Positions 1 through 8,563 of a stretch of 64,000 nt of DNA are shown here, piece by piece. How positions within the stretch are numbered: position 1 is the first letter of the stretch; each line of letters begins with the position of its first letter. Position numbers and translations under genes: made by a program. Source of the stretch: Natronorubrum halophilum (GTDB lineage: Archaea; Halobacteriota; Halobacteria; Halobacteriales; Natrialbaceae); NCBI RefSeq assembly GCF_003670115.1, contig NZ_QQTY01000001.1, forward strand, positions 434,001 through 498,000, written 5' to 3'. The notes under the pieces were generated by a model. The model was not told where the DNA came from. It searched no databases and worked only from the letters and a program-made list of their open reading frames with translations.

Positions 1-136
1 CGTCGGCGGTGAACACAGCCGGGCACTCCTCGCGCTCGCGGGATCCGTCGGTGTCGGGACCAGCTGGTGGGTCCTCGAGCGAGCATCCGTTCGCCGCCGG
101 CCCGTCCGAACGGTCGAACGGGGGCTGTCGGGATAG
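1..136 (+). CDS. C-terminal fragment of an unidentified protein (cut by window edge)
   Basis: An open frame runs in from the left edge and stops at TAG 134-136, giving about 44 residues that end in ...RTVERGLSG. The fragment has one hydrophobic stretch (ALLALAGSVGVGTSWWVL) followed by an Arg-rich tail, as at the cytosolic end of a membrane protein. The next gene is convergent and ends at 197, which fits a real gene end here. No family can be assigned from so little sequence, and a chance open frame is possible. Confidence 0.4.
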   Translation, partial: VGGEHSRALLALAGSVGVGTSWWVLERASVRRRPVRTVERGLSG

Positions 137-196
137 CGCTCGTCGGTTTCACAGGAGTACAACGATCGGTCGTCGTCCGAGCGTAGCCATCGTTTG

Positions 197-1042
197 TCAG
201 GACTGTGTCCGGTCGGTCCAACCGCCGTCGCTGGACGTACCGTCGGTGGAACGGCCGGCCGACTCGAGAGCGGATCCGACGTCGGTATCGCCGTTTGTCT
301 CCGCCGGTTCGGTGGTGGCCGGCGGCTCCGGCGGTTCGAACGCCGCCGTGAGGGTGTGCACGATTCGCGTCTCGAGCAGGTCGTCCAGATGTCGAGTCGA
401 GCGGAGTCCGAGCGCGGCCAGCGCAACGAGGAGGAGGTAGACCGCGAGCAACGGTCCGGAGAGTGCACTCGCGAGCCCGGTCGCGAGGAAGGAGCCGAGA
501 ACCGCGAGCAGTCCGAACGCGCTCACGGCCCGCAGTGGACGATCGCGGGCGGCCGCGGCGAGTGCGGTTCCAGCGCCGGCGACGGCCGACGACGGTGCGC
601 CCGCCGCGAGTTCGCGAACCGTTCGGTCGATCGTCCGGATGACGGGACCGACGGTTCGGGTCTCGCGGAGATCGACGACGATCACGTCGGGCTCCGGTTC
701 CGCGGTGAGCCATCGATAGCCAGCGGAGGAGTTTGCACACTGCTTGCACCGCGTTACGAAACCGACGAGTCGCGAACTCGACACCGATCGCTGGATTCGC
801 GTTCCGACGTTCGTAACCGGTGCGAGCACTGTTCGGGTCCGAGAGCGAGCGACTCCCCTTTCGAGCGGGCGCACCAGGAACGACGCCGGTCGTGGGTCCG
901 TGGAGTCGCGTAACTGTCTGCCAACCCCGAGCACCCGGGCAAGAGCGGAGCGTTCGGTTGCCGCTCGGACACGCTTGCGTCCTGTGGCTATGAGCCGGCA
1001 AACGGCCGATCGCTCGCGTGCGCATTCGAACATCGCTCTCAC
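197..1042 (-). CDS. Haloarchaeal membrane protein of unknown function
   Basis: The protein has 281 residues. The N-terminal ~90 are Arg-rich and poorly conserved in appearance. A soluble middle (about residues 95-140) contains PDVIVVDLRETRTVGPVIRTIDR, and one or two close hydrophobic segments follow at about 165-210 (ALAGLLAVLGSFLATGL and LLAVYLLLVALAALGL). The tail is acidic and Thr/Glu-rich. I do not recognise the family. The start overlaps the stop of the upstream DUF4330 gene by 4 bases (1039-1042), so the two are probably co-transcribed and translationally coupled. The true start could lie further in, since the first ~90 residues look less constrained. Confidence 0.65.
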   Translation of the reverse strand: MRAMFECARERSAVCRLIATGRKRVRAATERSALARVLGVGRQLRDSTDPRPASFLVRPLERGVARSRTRTVLAPVTNVGTRIQRSVSSSRLVGFVTRCKQCANSSAGYRWLTAEPEPDVIVVDLRETRTVGPVIRTIDRTVRELAAGAPSSAVAGAGTALAAAARDRPLRAVSAFGLLAVLGSFLATGLASALSGPLLAVYLLLVALAALGLRSTRHLDDLLETRIVHTLTAAFEPPEPPATTEPAETNGDTDVGSALESAGRSTDGTSSDGGWTDRTQS

Positions 1043-2163
1043 TCGATTCGAGTGACGTCGCCCTCGAGATATGTCGTGTCGAGATCGAGGACGATGCTGT
1101 TGCCTACGCGGAGCGATTCACCGTGGAAGCGCAGCCCGCTCTGAGTATCCTGCGTGCGTAACTCGACCGTCAACGTCACGTCCTTGTTCGTGGGGTGTTC
1201 CCGGAGGTGGATCCCGCCGTCCTCGCTCTCGGTGACGATTTCCGCCGGTGTCTGTTCTACCGACGTGACCGTCGCGAGCGTCTCGCCGCGAACGGTCTCC
1301 GTCATCCCGGACTCGAGTTCGTTAGCGACCGACGGCCGCACGTTCCGGAGTTCGATTTCGGCGACCGTGGTCGTCGTTTCGCCGGCTTCGACCGTCGCGC
1401 CTCGGCGAACGACGTCGCCCGTCAGGTCGTAGTCGGCCGGGTGCAACTCGAGTTCGCTGTCGATGCTGACGGACGTCCCGCCGAACGTCGGCGTCGTCGC
1501 GCGCTCGAGGGTGACGAGTTCGACGCCGACGAGCGCACGTCGCTCGTCGGTTCCGTTCGGATACAGCTGCAGGTCGGTTACCGTTGCGACGGTGTGGGAA
1601 CCGATCTGGACGGCATCTCCCGGTTCGATTTCGCCTGTGGTCGTCCCGGAGACCGTCGCGTCGAGCAACACCGCCGTTTCCGCGATCTGAAGCGAGTCCC
1701 CGTCGTGATCGAGGCTCGTCACCTCGCCGTCGGTGACGTACTCCTCGGTCTCGAACTCGAGGGTGCTTCCGCTCCGAAGGCGAGTTCCGGCGAACTCGAA
1801 GACCGATCCGTCTCGAGCGTCGTCGACGAGTTCGCCGTTGACGGCCACCCGGACCGTCACGCGGGGCTGGGTACCGTTCTCGCCGTCTCCGGGCGGCGGC
1901 GTGACGTAGACGTCGGTGACGGTAGCGTTGTGGCCGGAGCCGTCGACCGTGGTCGTATCGCCCGCAGCGATGCGGTCGACCACGTAATCCGGCTGGGGGC
2001 CGAGGTCGACGGTCGCGTACCTGGTCTCCGGTTCGCCGTCGGTACCGAGGACGCCGACGAAAGCAACACCCGCGACGAGAACAGCCACCAGGAGGACGAC
2101 AGCGAGCGCGTCGATCACGTTGACGACACCGAAGAGATTGCCGTCGTCGTCGATTAGCGGCAT
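1039..2163 (-). CDS. DUF4330 family membrane-anchored protein
   Basis: The protein has 374 residues. It opens MPLIDDDGNLFGVVNVIDALAVVLL, the characteristic DUF4330 opening, and continues into a single membrane anchor (about residues 17-38). A long exported beta-rich domain follows. The exported part has repeated units with similar turns (for example YVTDGEVTSLDHDGD, DLTGDVVRRGATVEAG and TYLEGDVTRIE), suggesting three or four internal repeats. The function is unknown. A TATA-like element lies at 2209-2219 on this strand, which would give a short leader. The gene is followed with a 4-base overlap by the membrane protein ending at 197. Confidence 0.8.
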   Translation of the reverse strand: MPLIDDDGNLFGVVNVIDALAVVLLVAVLVAGVAFVGVLGTDGEPETRYATVDLGPQPDYVVDRIAAGDTTTVDGSGHNATVTDVYVTPPPGDGENGTQPRVTVRVAVNGELVDDARDGSVFEFAGTRLRSGSTLEFETEEYVTDGEVTSLDHDGDSLQIAETAVLLDATVSGTTTGEIEPGDAVQIGSHTVATVTDLQLYPNGTDERRALVGVELVTLERATTPTFGGTSVSIDSELELHPADYDLTGDVVRRGATVEAGETTTTVAEIELRNVRPSVANELESGMTETVRGETLATVTSVEQTPAEIVTESEDGGIHLREHPTNKDVTLTVELRTQDTQSGLRFHGESLRVGNSIVLDLDTTYLEGDVTRIE

Positions 2164-2208
2164 AGACGAAGATCACTCGAGCAGGTCATTGTTGGCATGA
2201 GGTAACTC

Positions 2209-2220
2209 CCATAATATAAT
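2209..2220 (-). promoter_or_regulatory. TATA box for the DUF4330 gene
   Basis: On the minus strand the sequence reads CGATTATATTATG, centred about 50 nt upstream of the ATG at 2163. With initiation ~26 nt downstream of the box this gives a leader of about 20-25 nt. It is the only strong TATA-like element in the upstream region. Confidence 0.45.
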
Positions 2221-2529
2221 CGTTTCCTGTCGGATCCTGGCAATATCAATGCTGAGACTCTCGGCGATCGGGAGTGCTACGAGGAGGACGGTGACAGTCA
2301 CGATCCGGATCGCCGGACGCATTCGTCTCCCTGCTGGACCGTGACTGACTCGATCGTATCGATGACCGTACGGCGATGCGCGCCCGAGCGCTCACCGCGG
2401 TACATCACTGATTACCGGGTCCGCCGATTCGGTTTTTCGGGTCGCGCTCGAGTGATCGTGCCCGTCTTCGAGTGCCAACAGCCACAACGGTTAACTGCGT
2501 GTTAACTGTCATCTACGGCTCACCACAGT

Positions 2530-2536
2530 GTTTATA
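2530..2536 (+). promoter_or_regulatory. TATA box for sugar transferase gene
   Basis: The sequence TTTATATTC is centred about 27 nt before the ATG at 2561, the classic spacing for a leaderless haloarchaeal transcript. This argues against the longer GTG start at 2528, which would lie upstream of the TATA box. Confidence 0.6.
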
Positions 2537-2560
2537 TTCGTAGAGTTTCCCCCTCGTATA

Positions 2561-4063
2561 ATGTTGACGGGATGGCGGTATCGGATTATCAGTAGCCTGG
2601 GAGCGGTCGTTCTCACCGTCTGTGCAGTGCTCGCCGCGAACCATCCCGTCGCCCAATCGGTGTTTACTACCCACGTTCCGCTGTTCAATCGCCTCGAGGT
2701 GACCGTCCTCACCGGGCGGTCGCTCCAGTGGGCGGTGGTGTTGAGCGTGGTAGCGGTCGCCGGGAGTCTGCTCCCGCTGTACAAGCCGCGGCCGCGGCGG
2801 ATCCTGCAGACGGTCTTTCTGACGCAACAGCGCGTCCTCGCGGGCGGCCTGGCGCTGGCGACGCTCGGCTATTTCAAGTGGTCGCACAGATTGCCCCGCG
2901 CGACGCTCGCCATGACGATCGGGATCCTCGCCGTGGTCGTCCCCGTCTGGTTCGTCTGGATCCGGCGGCGACCCGCGGGCGGATCCGAACGGGCGCTGCT
3001 CGTGGGGGACGACCTCGAACAGCTCGAGCAGGTCGCGCCCGCCATCGAGGGGCCGGTGGTCGGCTATCTGTGCCCGACGAGCGCACTTTCGGATCCGGCG
3101 GCCCGAAGTAATGACCCGGAAGCGGCGATCACAGACGGTGGCGTGGCGATCGAGAACGGCGATCCGAACTCTGACCGGGACGCTGGATCGCGGGATCTCG
3201 AGCGCGTCCTCGAGGCAATCGAGACGCGCGGACGACTCGGCGTGCTTGATCGTCTCGGCGGGCTCTCGAGGCTCGAGGACGTCTTGCTCGAGTACGATGT
3301 CGATACGGCCGTGCTCGCGTTCGAACGCGCCGATCGCGCGGAGTTCTTCGGCGCGCTGGACGCCTGCCACAGACACGGTGTGAACGTGCAGGTCCACCGG
3401 GAGTACGCCGACAGCGTGTTGATCTCGAAAGGGGACGTTGGGGAGCTAGTTGACGTGGATATCGAGCCCTGGGACCCGCTCGATCACCTGTTCAAGCGCC
3501 TGTTCGATGTCGCGTTCGCACTGGCTGGTCTCCTCGTTTTCGCGCCGGTGCTGGGCGTGATCGCTGCCGCGATCAAACTCGATAGTCCAGGGCCGGTGTT
3601 CTACAACCAGGACCGGACGGCCGGGTTCGGCGAGACCTTCCCCGTGTACAAGTTTCGGTCGATGATTCCCGAGGGGGAGGACGCGACGCCGACGGCGGAC
3701 GGGGACAACGACCGGATCACGCGCGTCGGGCGAGTGCTTCGGCGAACCCATCTCGACGAACTGCCACAGCTGTGGTCGATATTCGTCGGGGACATGAGCG
3801 TCGTCGGGCCGCGGGCCGCCTGGATCGAGGAAGAGGTGTTGCTCGAGGAAGACGCGCCGGCCTGGCGCAAGCGCTGGTTCGTCAAGCCCGGACTGACCGG
3901 GTTAGCGCAGATCAACGATATCAAGAGCACCGATCCGAACGCGAAGCTGCGCTACGACCTCGAGTACATCCGAAAACAGTCGTTCTGGTTCGACGTAACG
4001 ATCGTGATTCGGCAGCTGTGGAAAGTTCTCGAGGACGTGTGGGAAATCGTTCGGTCCCGGTGA
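2561..4063 (+). CDS. Polyprenyl-phosphate sugar-1-phosphate transferase (bacterial sugar transferase family)
   Basis: The product is a membrane phosphoglycosyltransferase expected to load a sugar-1-phosphate from a UDP-sugar onto dolichyl phosphate, the first step of a lipid-linked glycan or exopolysaccharide. The N-terminal third has about four membrane helices, then a soluble region, then a fifth helix (FALAGLLVFAPVLGVIAAAI) at the start of the conserved C-terminal catalytic domain. Family signatures there are KRLFDV, DSPGPVFYNQDR, YKFRSM, LDELPQLWSIFVGDMSVVGPR and KPGLTGLAQI. It faces the STT3-like gene convergently with only 16 bases between stops. The start was chosen at ATG 2561 because of the TATA box at 2530. 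The sugar specificity cannot be read from sequence. Confidence 0.88.
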   Translation: MLTGWRYRIISSLGAVVLTVCAVLAANHPVAQSVFTTHVPLFNRLEVTVLTGRSLQWAVVLSVVAVAGSLLPLYKPRPRRILQTVFLTQQRVLAGGLALATLGYFKWSHRLPRATLAMTIGILAVVVPVWFVWIRRRPAGGSERALLVGDDLEQLEQVAPAIEGPVVGYLCPTSALSDPAARSNDPEAAITDGGVAIENGDPNSDRDAGSRDLERVLEAIETRGRLGVLDRLGGLSRLEDVLLEYDVDTAVLAFERADRAEFFGALDACHRHGVNVQVHREYADSVLISKGDVGELVDVDIEPWDPLDHLFKRLFDVAFALAGLLVFAPVLGVIAAAIKLDSPGPVFYNQDRTAGFGETFPVYKFRSMIPEGEDATPTADGDNDRITRVGRVLRRTHLDELPQLWSIFVGDMSVVGPRAAWIEEEVLLEEDAPAWRKRWFVKPGLTGLAQINDIKSTDPNAKLRYDLEYIRKQSFWFDVTIVIRQLWKVLEDVWEIVRSR

Positions 4064-4079
4064 ACGGACGGCGGTCAAC

Positions 4080-6536
4080 TCAGTTCGAGTCGTCCTCGAT
4101 CCCGCCGACCTCGATCCGAGAGCCGTTCATCACGTCGGTCTCGCTCACGTCGACGCGCTCGTCACCGACCGAATACGCACCTGCGTACGGCACCGTCACC
4201 TCGAGGCGACCGTCTTCCCCGACCGGTACTTCGCGTTCGTACGCGAACGACTCGTCGCCGACGGACACGTCCGTCCGCACGTCGACGGTGTCACCCGGCT
4301 CACCCGGAGCGTCGATCGTCGCCCCCGGAACGACGGCGAACGCCGCCGCGGATCGCTCGTCGTCCACGGAGAGCAACTGGTAGTGTGCGAGCGCATCGCC
4401 ACCGTCGCCGCCGGCACCGAGATCCTCGAGCAATCTCACCTGTGCGCTCTCGGCCGGCGCGTCGCCGTCGACCTCGGTCACGACGACGTATCCGACCCTG
4501 TCTTCGAACTGCTCGTAGTGGCCGTCCGGGTCGTCGCCGGAGCGAAAGTCGTCGTAGTTCGACATCGCGTAGTCGTAGCGCTGTGATTCCCCGCTCACGA
4601 AGTAGTTGTACATCCGGTTGTCGCCCCACTCGCTCAGGACGAAGCTCTGCGGGTACGCACGGTCCGTCTCCGCCGCGTGTTCCTCGATCGCGACCACGGC
4701 TTCGTACTGCCCGTCGTCGTGCGTTATCTGCCCGGAGAGACCTGGAACGTAGAGCAAACTCATCCCGCAGACCAGCAAACCGATCCCGAGGATATACGCC
4801 GCCTTTCGCCCGTCGGGAAGCGCGATCGAACGGGTGTCGTTCCCGCCATCGGTCGCGACAGGACGCGCCTGTCCGGTCCCCCCTCGCAGCGGAAGCGGCC
4901 GCCGCGCGAGATCGATCACCGAGAGGGCGTAGACGAATCCGAACCCACCCAGCACGGACAGCGGGATCACAAACTGCGCCGCAAAGCGGACCTGTATCGC
5001 CGCGAACACCATGAACACCGACGCGTACACCGCCAGCAGTACCCACGCCGGTTCGTACCGGCGGGAGGCGATCCAGACCGCCCAGACGAGGACGGCGAGC
5101 CCGAGATAGAAGCCCACTCCGATCTGGATCAACGGCCCGAAAATGACCGCGTAATCGACGGTGAACAGCGAGGCCGTTTCGGTGGCTCCGTCCCGGAAGA
5201 GCAGGTCGTCGGCCCGCCCTCGAGCGTCCGCCCAGTTCTCGGGCCGAAGCCGCCGAAGTGCGTACAGCACCAGACCGGCCACGCCGGCCTCGAGCGCGAC
5301 CAATCCTCCGGTACGGACCTCGAGATGTCGCCACAGATCACCCAGCGCGAGAACGGCAACGGCACCGCCGAGTACGAGCACGGGCGTATAGGCGACGAAC
5401 GCCAGCCGCCAGCCCCAGTTCGCGTGGAGCCAGACCGACAGTCCGGACCCGATTCCGAGCCCGACCAGCACGGGGAGATTCGCCAGCGTCGGCGAGATCC
5501 GCTCGCGGGCGTCGACGGCCGCTCGCAGTCCGATGTATACGGCCAGCGGGATGAACACGAGCGGTGACCCGCCCCAGAGATGCACCGAGACGCCGAGCGC
5601 CACGCCCAGTACGACCGCACTAATCCACGTCATTGGCGACCCGAGATGCTCGCGGACGGCCGTCCGGGCATCCATCGATTCGCGCCGTCGAGTCAGATCG
5701 ACCGCGAGCCACGCGAGCGTCAGCAGCGTGACACCCAGCCAGAAGTACTGGTGCAGTCGGTGCTCGAGAAAGCCGACCTGCGTGTACACCGCGTGCACGG
5801 GCGCAACTGCGAGCAACACGACGGATGCGATCCCCACGCGTACGTCCCTCGTGACGACGACGGCGAGCGCGTAGACGACCACGCCGAGTGCGAGCGTCGC
5901 AGCGACGGGGAGCCAGGTCGCGACCAGTTCGGCTGCCCACTGATCGCCGCCGAACAGCGTCGCGATCCACCAGTTCAGCGCGTGGGTCAACGGCCGCCGG
6001 GAGAGCGCGCCGGGAGGCATCTCCGCGAGCATCCCGATATCGGTCGGACTCGCCGACTCCGCCAGCAGTTCCTCCATCCAGTAGCGATAGAAGTACGGAT
6101 CGTTCCCCGGGGAGACGACGCGACCGTCCCGAAACACCGACCGAAACTGCGTGATCCGCATGACGAACGCGAGGAACAGTGCGCCGGCCAATCCGGCGAG
6201 CGCTCGACGATCACCCCAGATACCGAGTTCGAACGAATCGAGCCCGCCGACGGGACCGGTATCGCTCGACTCCTTGGGAACCTCCTCACCGGCGAGGACG
6301 GCCTCGACCGCCCCGACGTCCGCGACACGATACTCGCCGTCCGCCTTCGTGACGATTCCGCGGGAAACGAGTTCGCCGAACGTCCCCGAATCCAGTTCGA
6401 TGTCGTCGAACGTCCAGGTCGATGACGCCGAATCGGCCTCGAGCACGACCTCGAGCGCACGCTCCCCGTCGTCGCGGTCGTCGAGAAACGCGGTCGTCGC
6501 ATCCGAAACCGCACTCGAGTCGGCGTCGTCGGTCAT
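4080..6536 (-). CDS. STT3/AglB-family oligosaccharyltransferase-like membrane protein with atypical motifs
   Basis: The protein has 818 residues. Residues ~25-90 form a soluble wHTH-like domain, then come about 12 membrane helices (110-600) and a C-terminal outer domain. The STT3 layout is clear: a first acidic motif GND at 144-146 (SPGNDPYFYRYWMEELL), the loop VGFLEHRLHQYF at 254-265 where canonical enzymes have DHH..E, the RFAAQFVIPLSVLGG helix, and the post-membrane segment YEAVVAIEEHAA leading to VLSEWGDNRMYNYF. In canonical AglB the last position reads WWDYG; here it is E636-W-G-D-N640. The protein may transfer lipid-linked glycan to secreted proteins, but altered motifs mean activity is not certain. 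A TATA element at about 6561-6571 gives a leaderless start. Confidence 0.85.
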   Translation of the reverse strand: MTDDADSSAVSDATTAFLDDRDDGERALEVVLEADSASSTWTFDDIELDSGTFGELVSRGIVTKADGEYRVADVGAVEAVLAGEEVPKESSDTGPVGGLDSFELGIWGDRRALAGLAGALFLAFVMRITQFRSVFRDGRVVSPGNDPYFYRYWMEELLAESASPTDIGMLAEMPPGALSRRPLTHALNWWIATLFGGDQWAAELVATWLPVAATLALGVVVYALAVVVTRDVRVGIASVVLLAVAPVHAVYTQVGFLEHRLHQYFWLGVTLLTLAWLAVDLTRRRESMDARTAVREHLGSPMTWISAVVLGVALGVSVHLWGGSPLVFIPLAVYIGLRAAVDARERISPTLANLPVLVGLGIGSGLSVWLHANWGWRLAFVAYTPVLVLGGAVAVLALGDLWRHLEVRTGGLVALEAGVAGLVLYALRRLRPENWADARGRADDLLFRDGATETASLFTVDYAVIFGPLIQIGVGFYLGLAVLVWAVWIASRRYEPAWVLLAVYASVFMVFAAIQVRFAAQFVIPLSVLGGFGFVYALSVIDLARRPLPLRGGTGQARPVATDGGNDTRSIALPDGRKAAYILGIGLLVCGMSLLYVPGLSGQITHDDGQYEAVVAIEEHAAETDRAYPQSFVLSEWGDNRMYNYFVSGESQRYDYAMSNYDDFRSGDDPDGHYEQFEDRVGYVVVTEVDGDAPAESAQVRLLEDLGAGGDGGDALAHYQLLSVDDERSAAAFAVVPGATIDAPGEPGDTVDVRTDVSVGDESFAYEREVPVGEDGRLEVTVPYAGAYSVGDERVDVSETDVMNGSRIEVGGIEDDSN

Positions 6537-6560
6537 TGGACAGTACGTGAGTGTAGAGTG

Positions 6561-6571
6561 CTATCATATTT
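6561..6571 (-). promoter_or_regulatory. TATA box for STT3-like gene
   Basis: On the minus strand the sequence reads AAAATATGATAG, centred ~30 nt upstream of the ATG at 6536. This spacing predicts a leaderless or near-leaderless transcript. The rest of 6572-6763 holds no gene that I can support. Confidence 0.5.
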
Positions 6572-6763
6572 TCGTTCCGAACATTCAGGTACGTACACCG
6601 GTCGTGATCGATCGATTCGGACGGTAAGTGTCCGATCACTCGCCGGAACCGGGGCTGAAAGTGGCCGATAGAGCGTGCCGAAAACGCGCCCTGCAGCGCC
6701 CGTCCACGAAACGAGGTTCGGAGAACGGACCGGACCTCAGTCATCCGAAAACGCCCCCGTCGC

Positions 6764-8563
6764 TCATTCCACGGTCACGCTTTTGGCCAGGTTCCGCGGT
6801 TTGTCGATCGATCGCCCCATGAGGTTCGCGAGCCAGTAGGCGAACAACTGCAACTGCACGTTCGCGACCACGGCGACGTTTAGCTCGTCGGTGGCCGGCA
6901 CCTCCAGGACGTAATCGGCGTACCGGCCGGCCTCCGATTGGCCGTCGGTCACGACCACGACCGGGGCGTCCCGAGCTTCGACCTCCTTGATGTTCGACAG
7001 CGTCTTCCGGGCCGTCGACCCGTCGCCCGTGACGACCGCAACCACCGGCGTGTCCGCGGTTACCAGCGCCAGCGGCCCGTGTTTCAACTCGCCGGCGGCG
7101 AACCCCTCCGCGTGCTCGTAGGTGATCTCCTTACACTTGAGTGCGCCCTCGAGCGCGACCGGATACGCCAGGTCCCGGCCGATGAAAAAGAAGGCGTCGG
7201 AGCCGACCAGTTCCTCGGCGACGGCCCGTGCACGCGAGGTGTCGAGTACGGATTGGATCTGGTCGGGGACGGCCCGCAAAGATTTGATATCCGCATAGGA
7301 GACCGAGTCGCTGAGTTCGCCCGCCAGGAGCGTCAGCGCGAGTTGCTGGCTGGCGAACGTCTTCGTCGCCGCAACGCCGACCTCCGGCCCGGCGCGGATG
7401 TACATGGTTTCGTCGCACGCGCGCGTGGCAGAACTCCCGACGGTGTTGGTCACCACCAGCGTCCGGGCACCCGCCTGCCCGGCCTCGCGCAGCGCCCGCA
7501 GCGTATCCGCCGTTTCCCCGCTCTGGGTGACGCCGACGACGAGCGTCTCCTCGTCGACGGGGATCCGATCGGTCGTGTACTCGCTCGCGATGTACGCGGT
7601 CGCTCCGACGCCGTTGCGCCGACAGAGCGCGGCCCCGTAGAGCGCCGCGTGATACGACGTGCCGCAGGCGACGAACTGGATCCGGCCCGCATCCTCGAGC
7701 GAGCACTCCTCGAGCGTCACCTCGCCCCGGAGTTCGTCGACCCGTCCGCGGAGACACTGGCGGAGTGCGGTGGGCTGTTCGTGGATCTCCTTGAGCATGT
7801 AGTGGTCGTAGCCGCTCTTTCCGGTGTCTTCGGCGTCCCAGTCGACCGTCTCGACCGACGTCTCGACCGGACGACCGCTCGAGTCGGTCACGCGAACGCC
7901 GTCGCCGGTGAGGTGGACGAACTCGCCGTCCTCGAGGTAGACGACGCGGTCGGTCTGTGCGATGAACGCGGGAACGTCGCTGGCCAGATACCGGGTTTCC
8001 TCACCGACGCCGAGGACGAGCGGGGACTCGTTTCTGACACCGTAGATCCCCGTCTCCCCCTCGAAAACGGCTGCGATCGCGTAACTTCCCTCGATTCGAT
8101 CGACGGCCCGTCGGAACGCCGGTTCGGGTTCGGCTCCGGCGTCCAACTGCGACGCGATGAGGTGCGGGACGACCTCGGTGTCGGTGTCGCTCGCGAACTC
8201 GACGCCGGCCCCGATGAGTTCGTCCCGGAGCGACTGGTAGTTCTCGATAATGCCGTTGTGGACGACCGCGACCCGCCGGTCGGTGTCTGTGTGGGGATGG
8301 GCGTTCGCGTCCGACGGCGGGCCGTGGGTGCTCCAGCGCGTGTGTCCGATTCCTGTCGTTCGCCCGCGAAGCTCGGCCGCCGGCACGGTCGATCGCAACG
8401 CCTCGAGTTCCCCCCGTGCCTTGTAGACCTCGAGCGGGCTGTTCGCGAGCGCCACGCCGGCCGAATCGTAGCCGCGGTACTCGAGCGCGGACAGCCCCTC
8501 GAAGAGGACGTCGATCGCGTCGGGTCCGCCGTCGGAACCCGCGGCGCCGATGATTCCGCACAT
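6764..8563 (-). CDS. glmS: Glutamine--fructose-6-phosphate aminotransferase (isomerising)
   Basis: The enzyme makes glucosamine-6-phosphate from fructose-6-phosphate and glutamine, the entry to UDP-GlcNAc. The product is 599 residues, typical for the family. It starts MCGIIGAAG, whose Cys2 is the glutaminase nucleophile. It contains GIGHTRWSTHGPP, then two SIS domains (VACGTSYHAALYG and FFIGRDLAYPVALEGALKCKEITYEHAEGF), and ends with the characteristic DKPRNLAKSVTVE tail. The start is fixed at the MCGIIG methionine, because the longer open frame upstream only reads through the neighbour. Its ATG overlaps the TGA of the upstream nucleotidyltransferase gene (TGATG), so the pair is translationally coupled. 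Confidence 0.97.
   Translation of the reverse strand: MCGIIGAAGSDGGPDAIDVLFEGLSALEYRGYDSAGVALANSPLEVYKARGELEALRSTVPAAELRGRTTGIGHTRWSTHGPPSDANAHPHTDTDRRVAVVHNGIIENYQSLRDELIGAGVEFASDTDTEVVPHLIASQLDAGAEPEPAFRRAVDRIEGSYAIAAVFEGETGIYGVRNESPLVLGVGEETRYLASDVPAFIAQTDRVVYLEDGEFVHLTGDGVRVTDSSGRPVETSVETVDWDAEDTGKSGYDHYMLKEIHEQPTALRQCLRGRVDELRGEVTLEECSLEDAGRIQFVACGTSYHAALYGAALCRRNGVGATAYIASEYTTDRIPVDEETLVVGVTQSGETADTLRALREAGQAGARTLVVTNTVGSSATRACDETMYIRAGPEVGVAATKTFASQQLALTLLAGELSDSVSYADIKSLRAVPDQIQSVLDTSRARAVAEELVGSDAFFFIGRDLAYPVALEGALKCKEITYEHAEGFAAGELKHGPLALVTADTPVVAVVTGDGSTARKTLSNIKEVEARDAPVVVVTDGQSEAGRYADYVLEVPATDELNVAVVANVQLQLFAYWLANLMGRSIDKPRNLAKSVTVE

Larger units (their letters stand above)
2164..2560. 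other. Gene-free divergent intergenic region
   Basis: This stretch separates the minus-strand DUF4330 gene from the plus-strand sugar transferase. It holds the DUF4330 TATA element at 2209-2219 and the sugar transferase TATA element at 2530-2536. A 50-codon minus-strand open frame (about 2171-2320, beginning MRPAIRIVTVTVLLVALPIA) contains a hydrophobic stretch. The promoter of the next gene lies inside it, so I do not call it as a gene. Confidence 0.6.

Noticed and set aside
2171-2320. Minus-strand 50-codon frame starting MRPAIRIVTVTVLLVALPIA, upstream of the DUF4330 gene
   Set aside because: The best TATA box of the downstream gene lies inside it and it has no recognisable family; the hydrophobic stretch may be chance.
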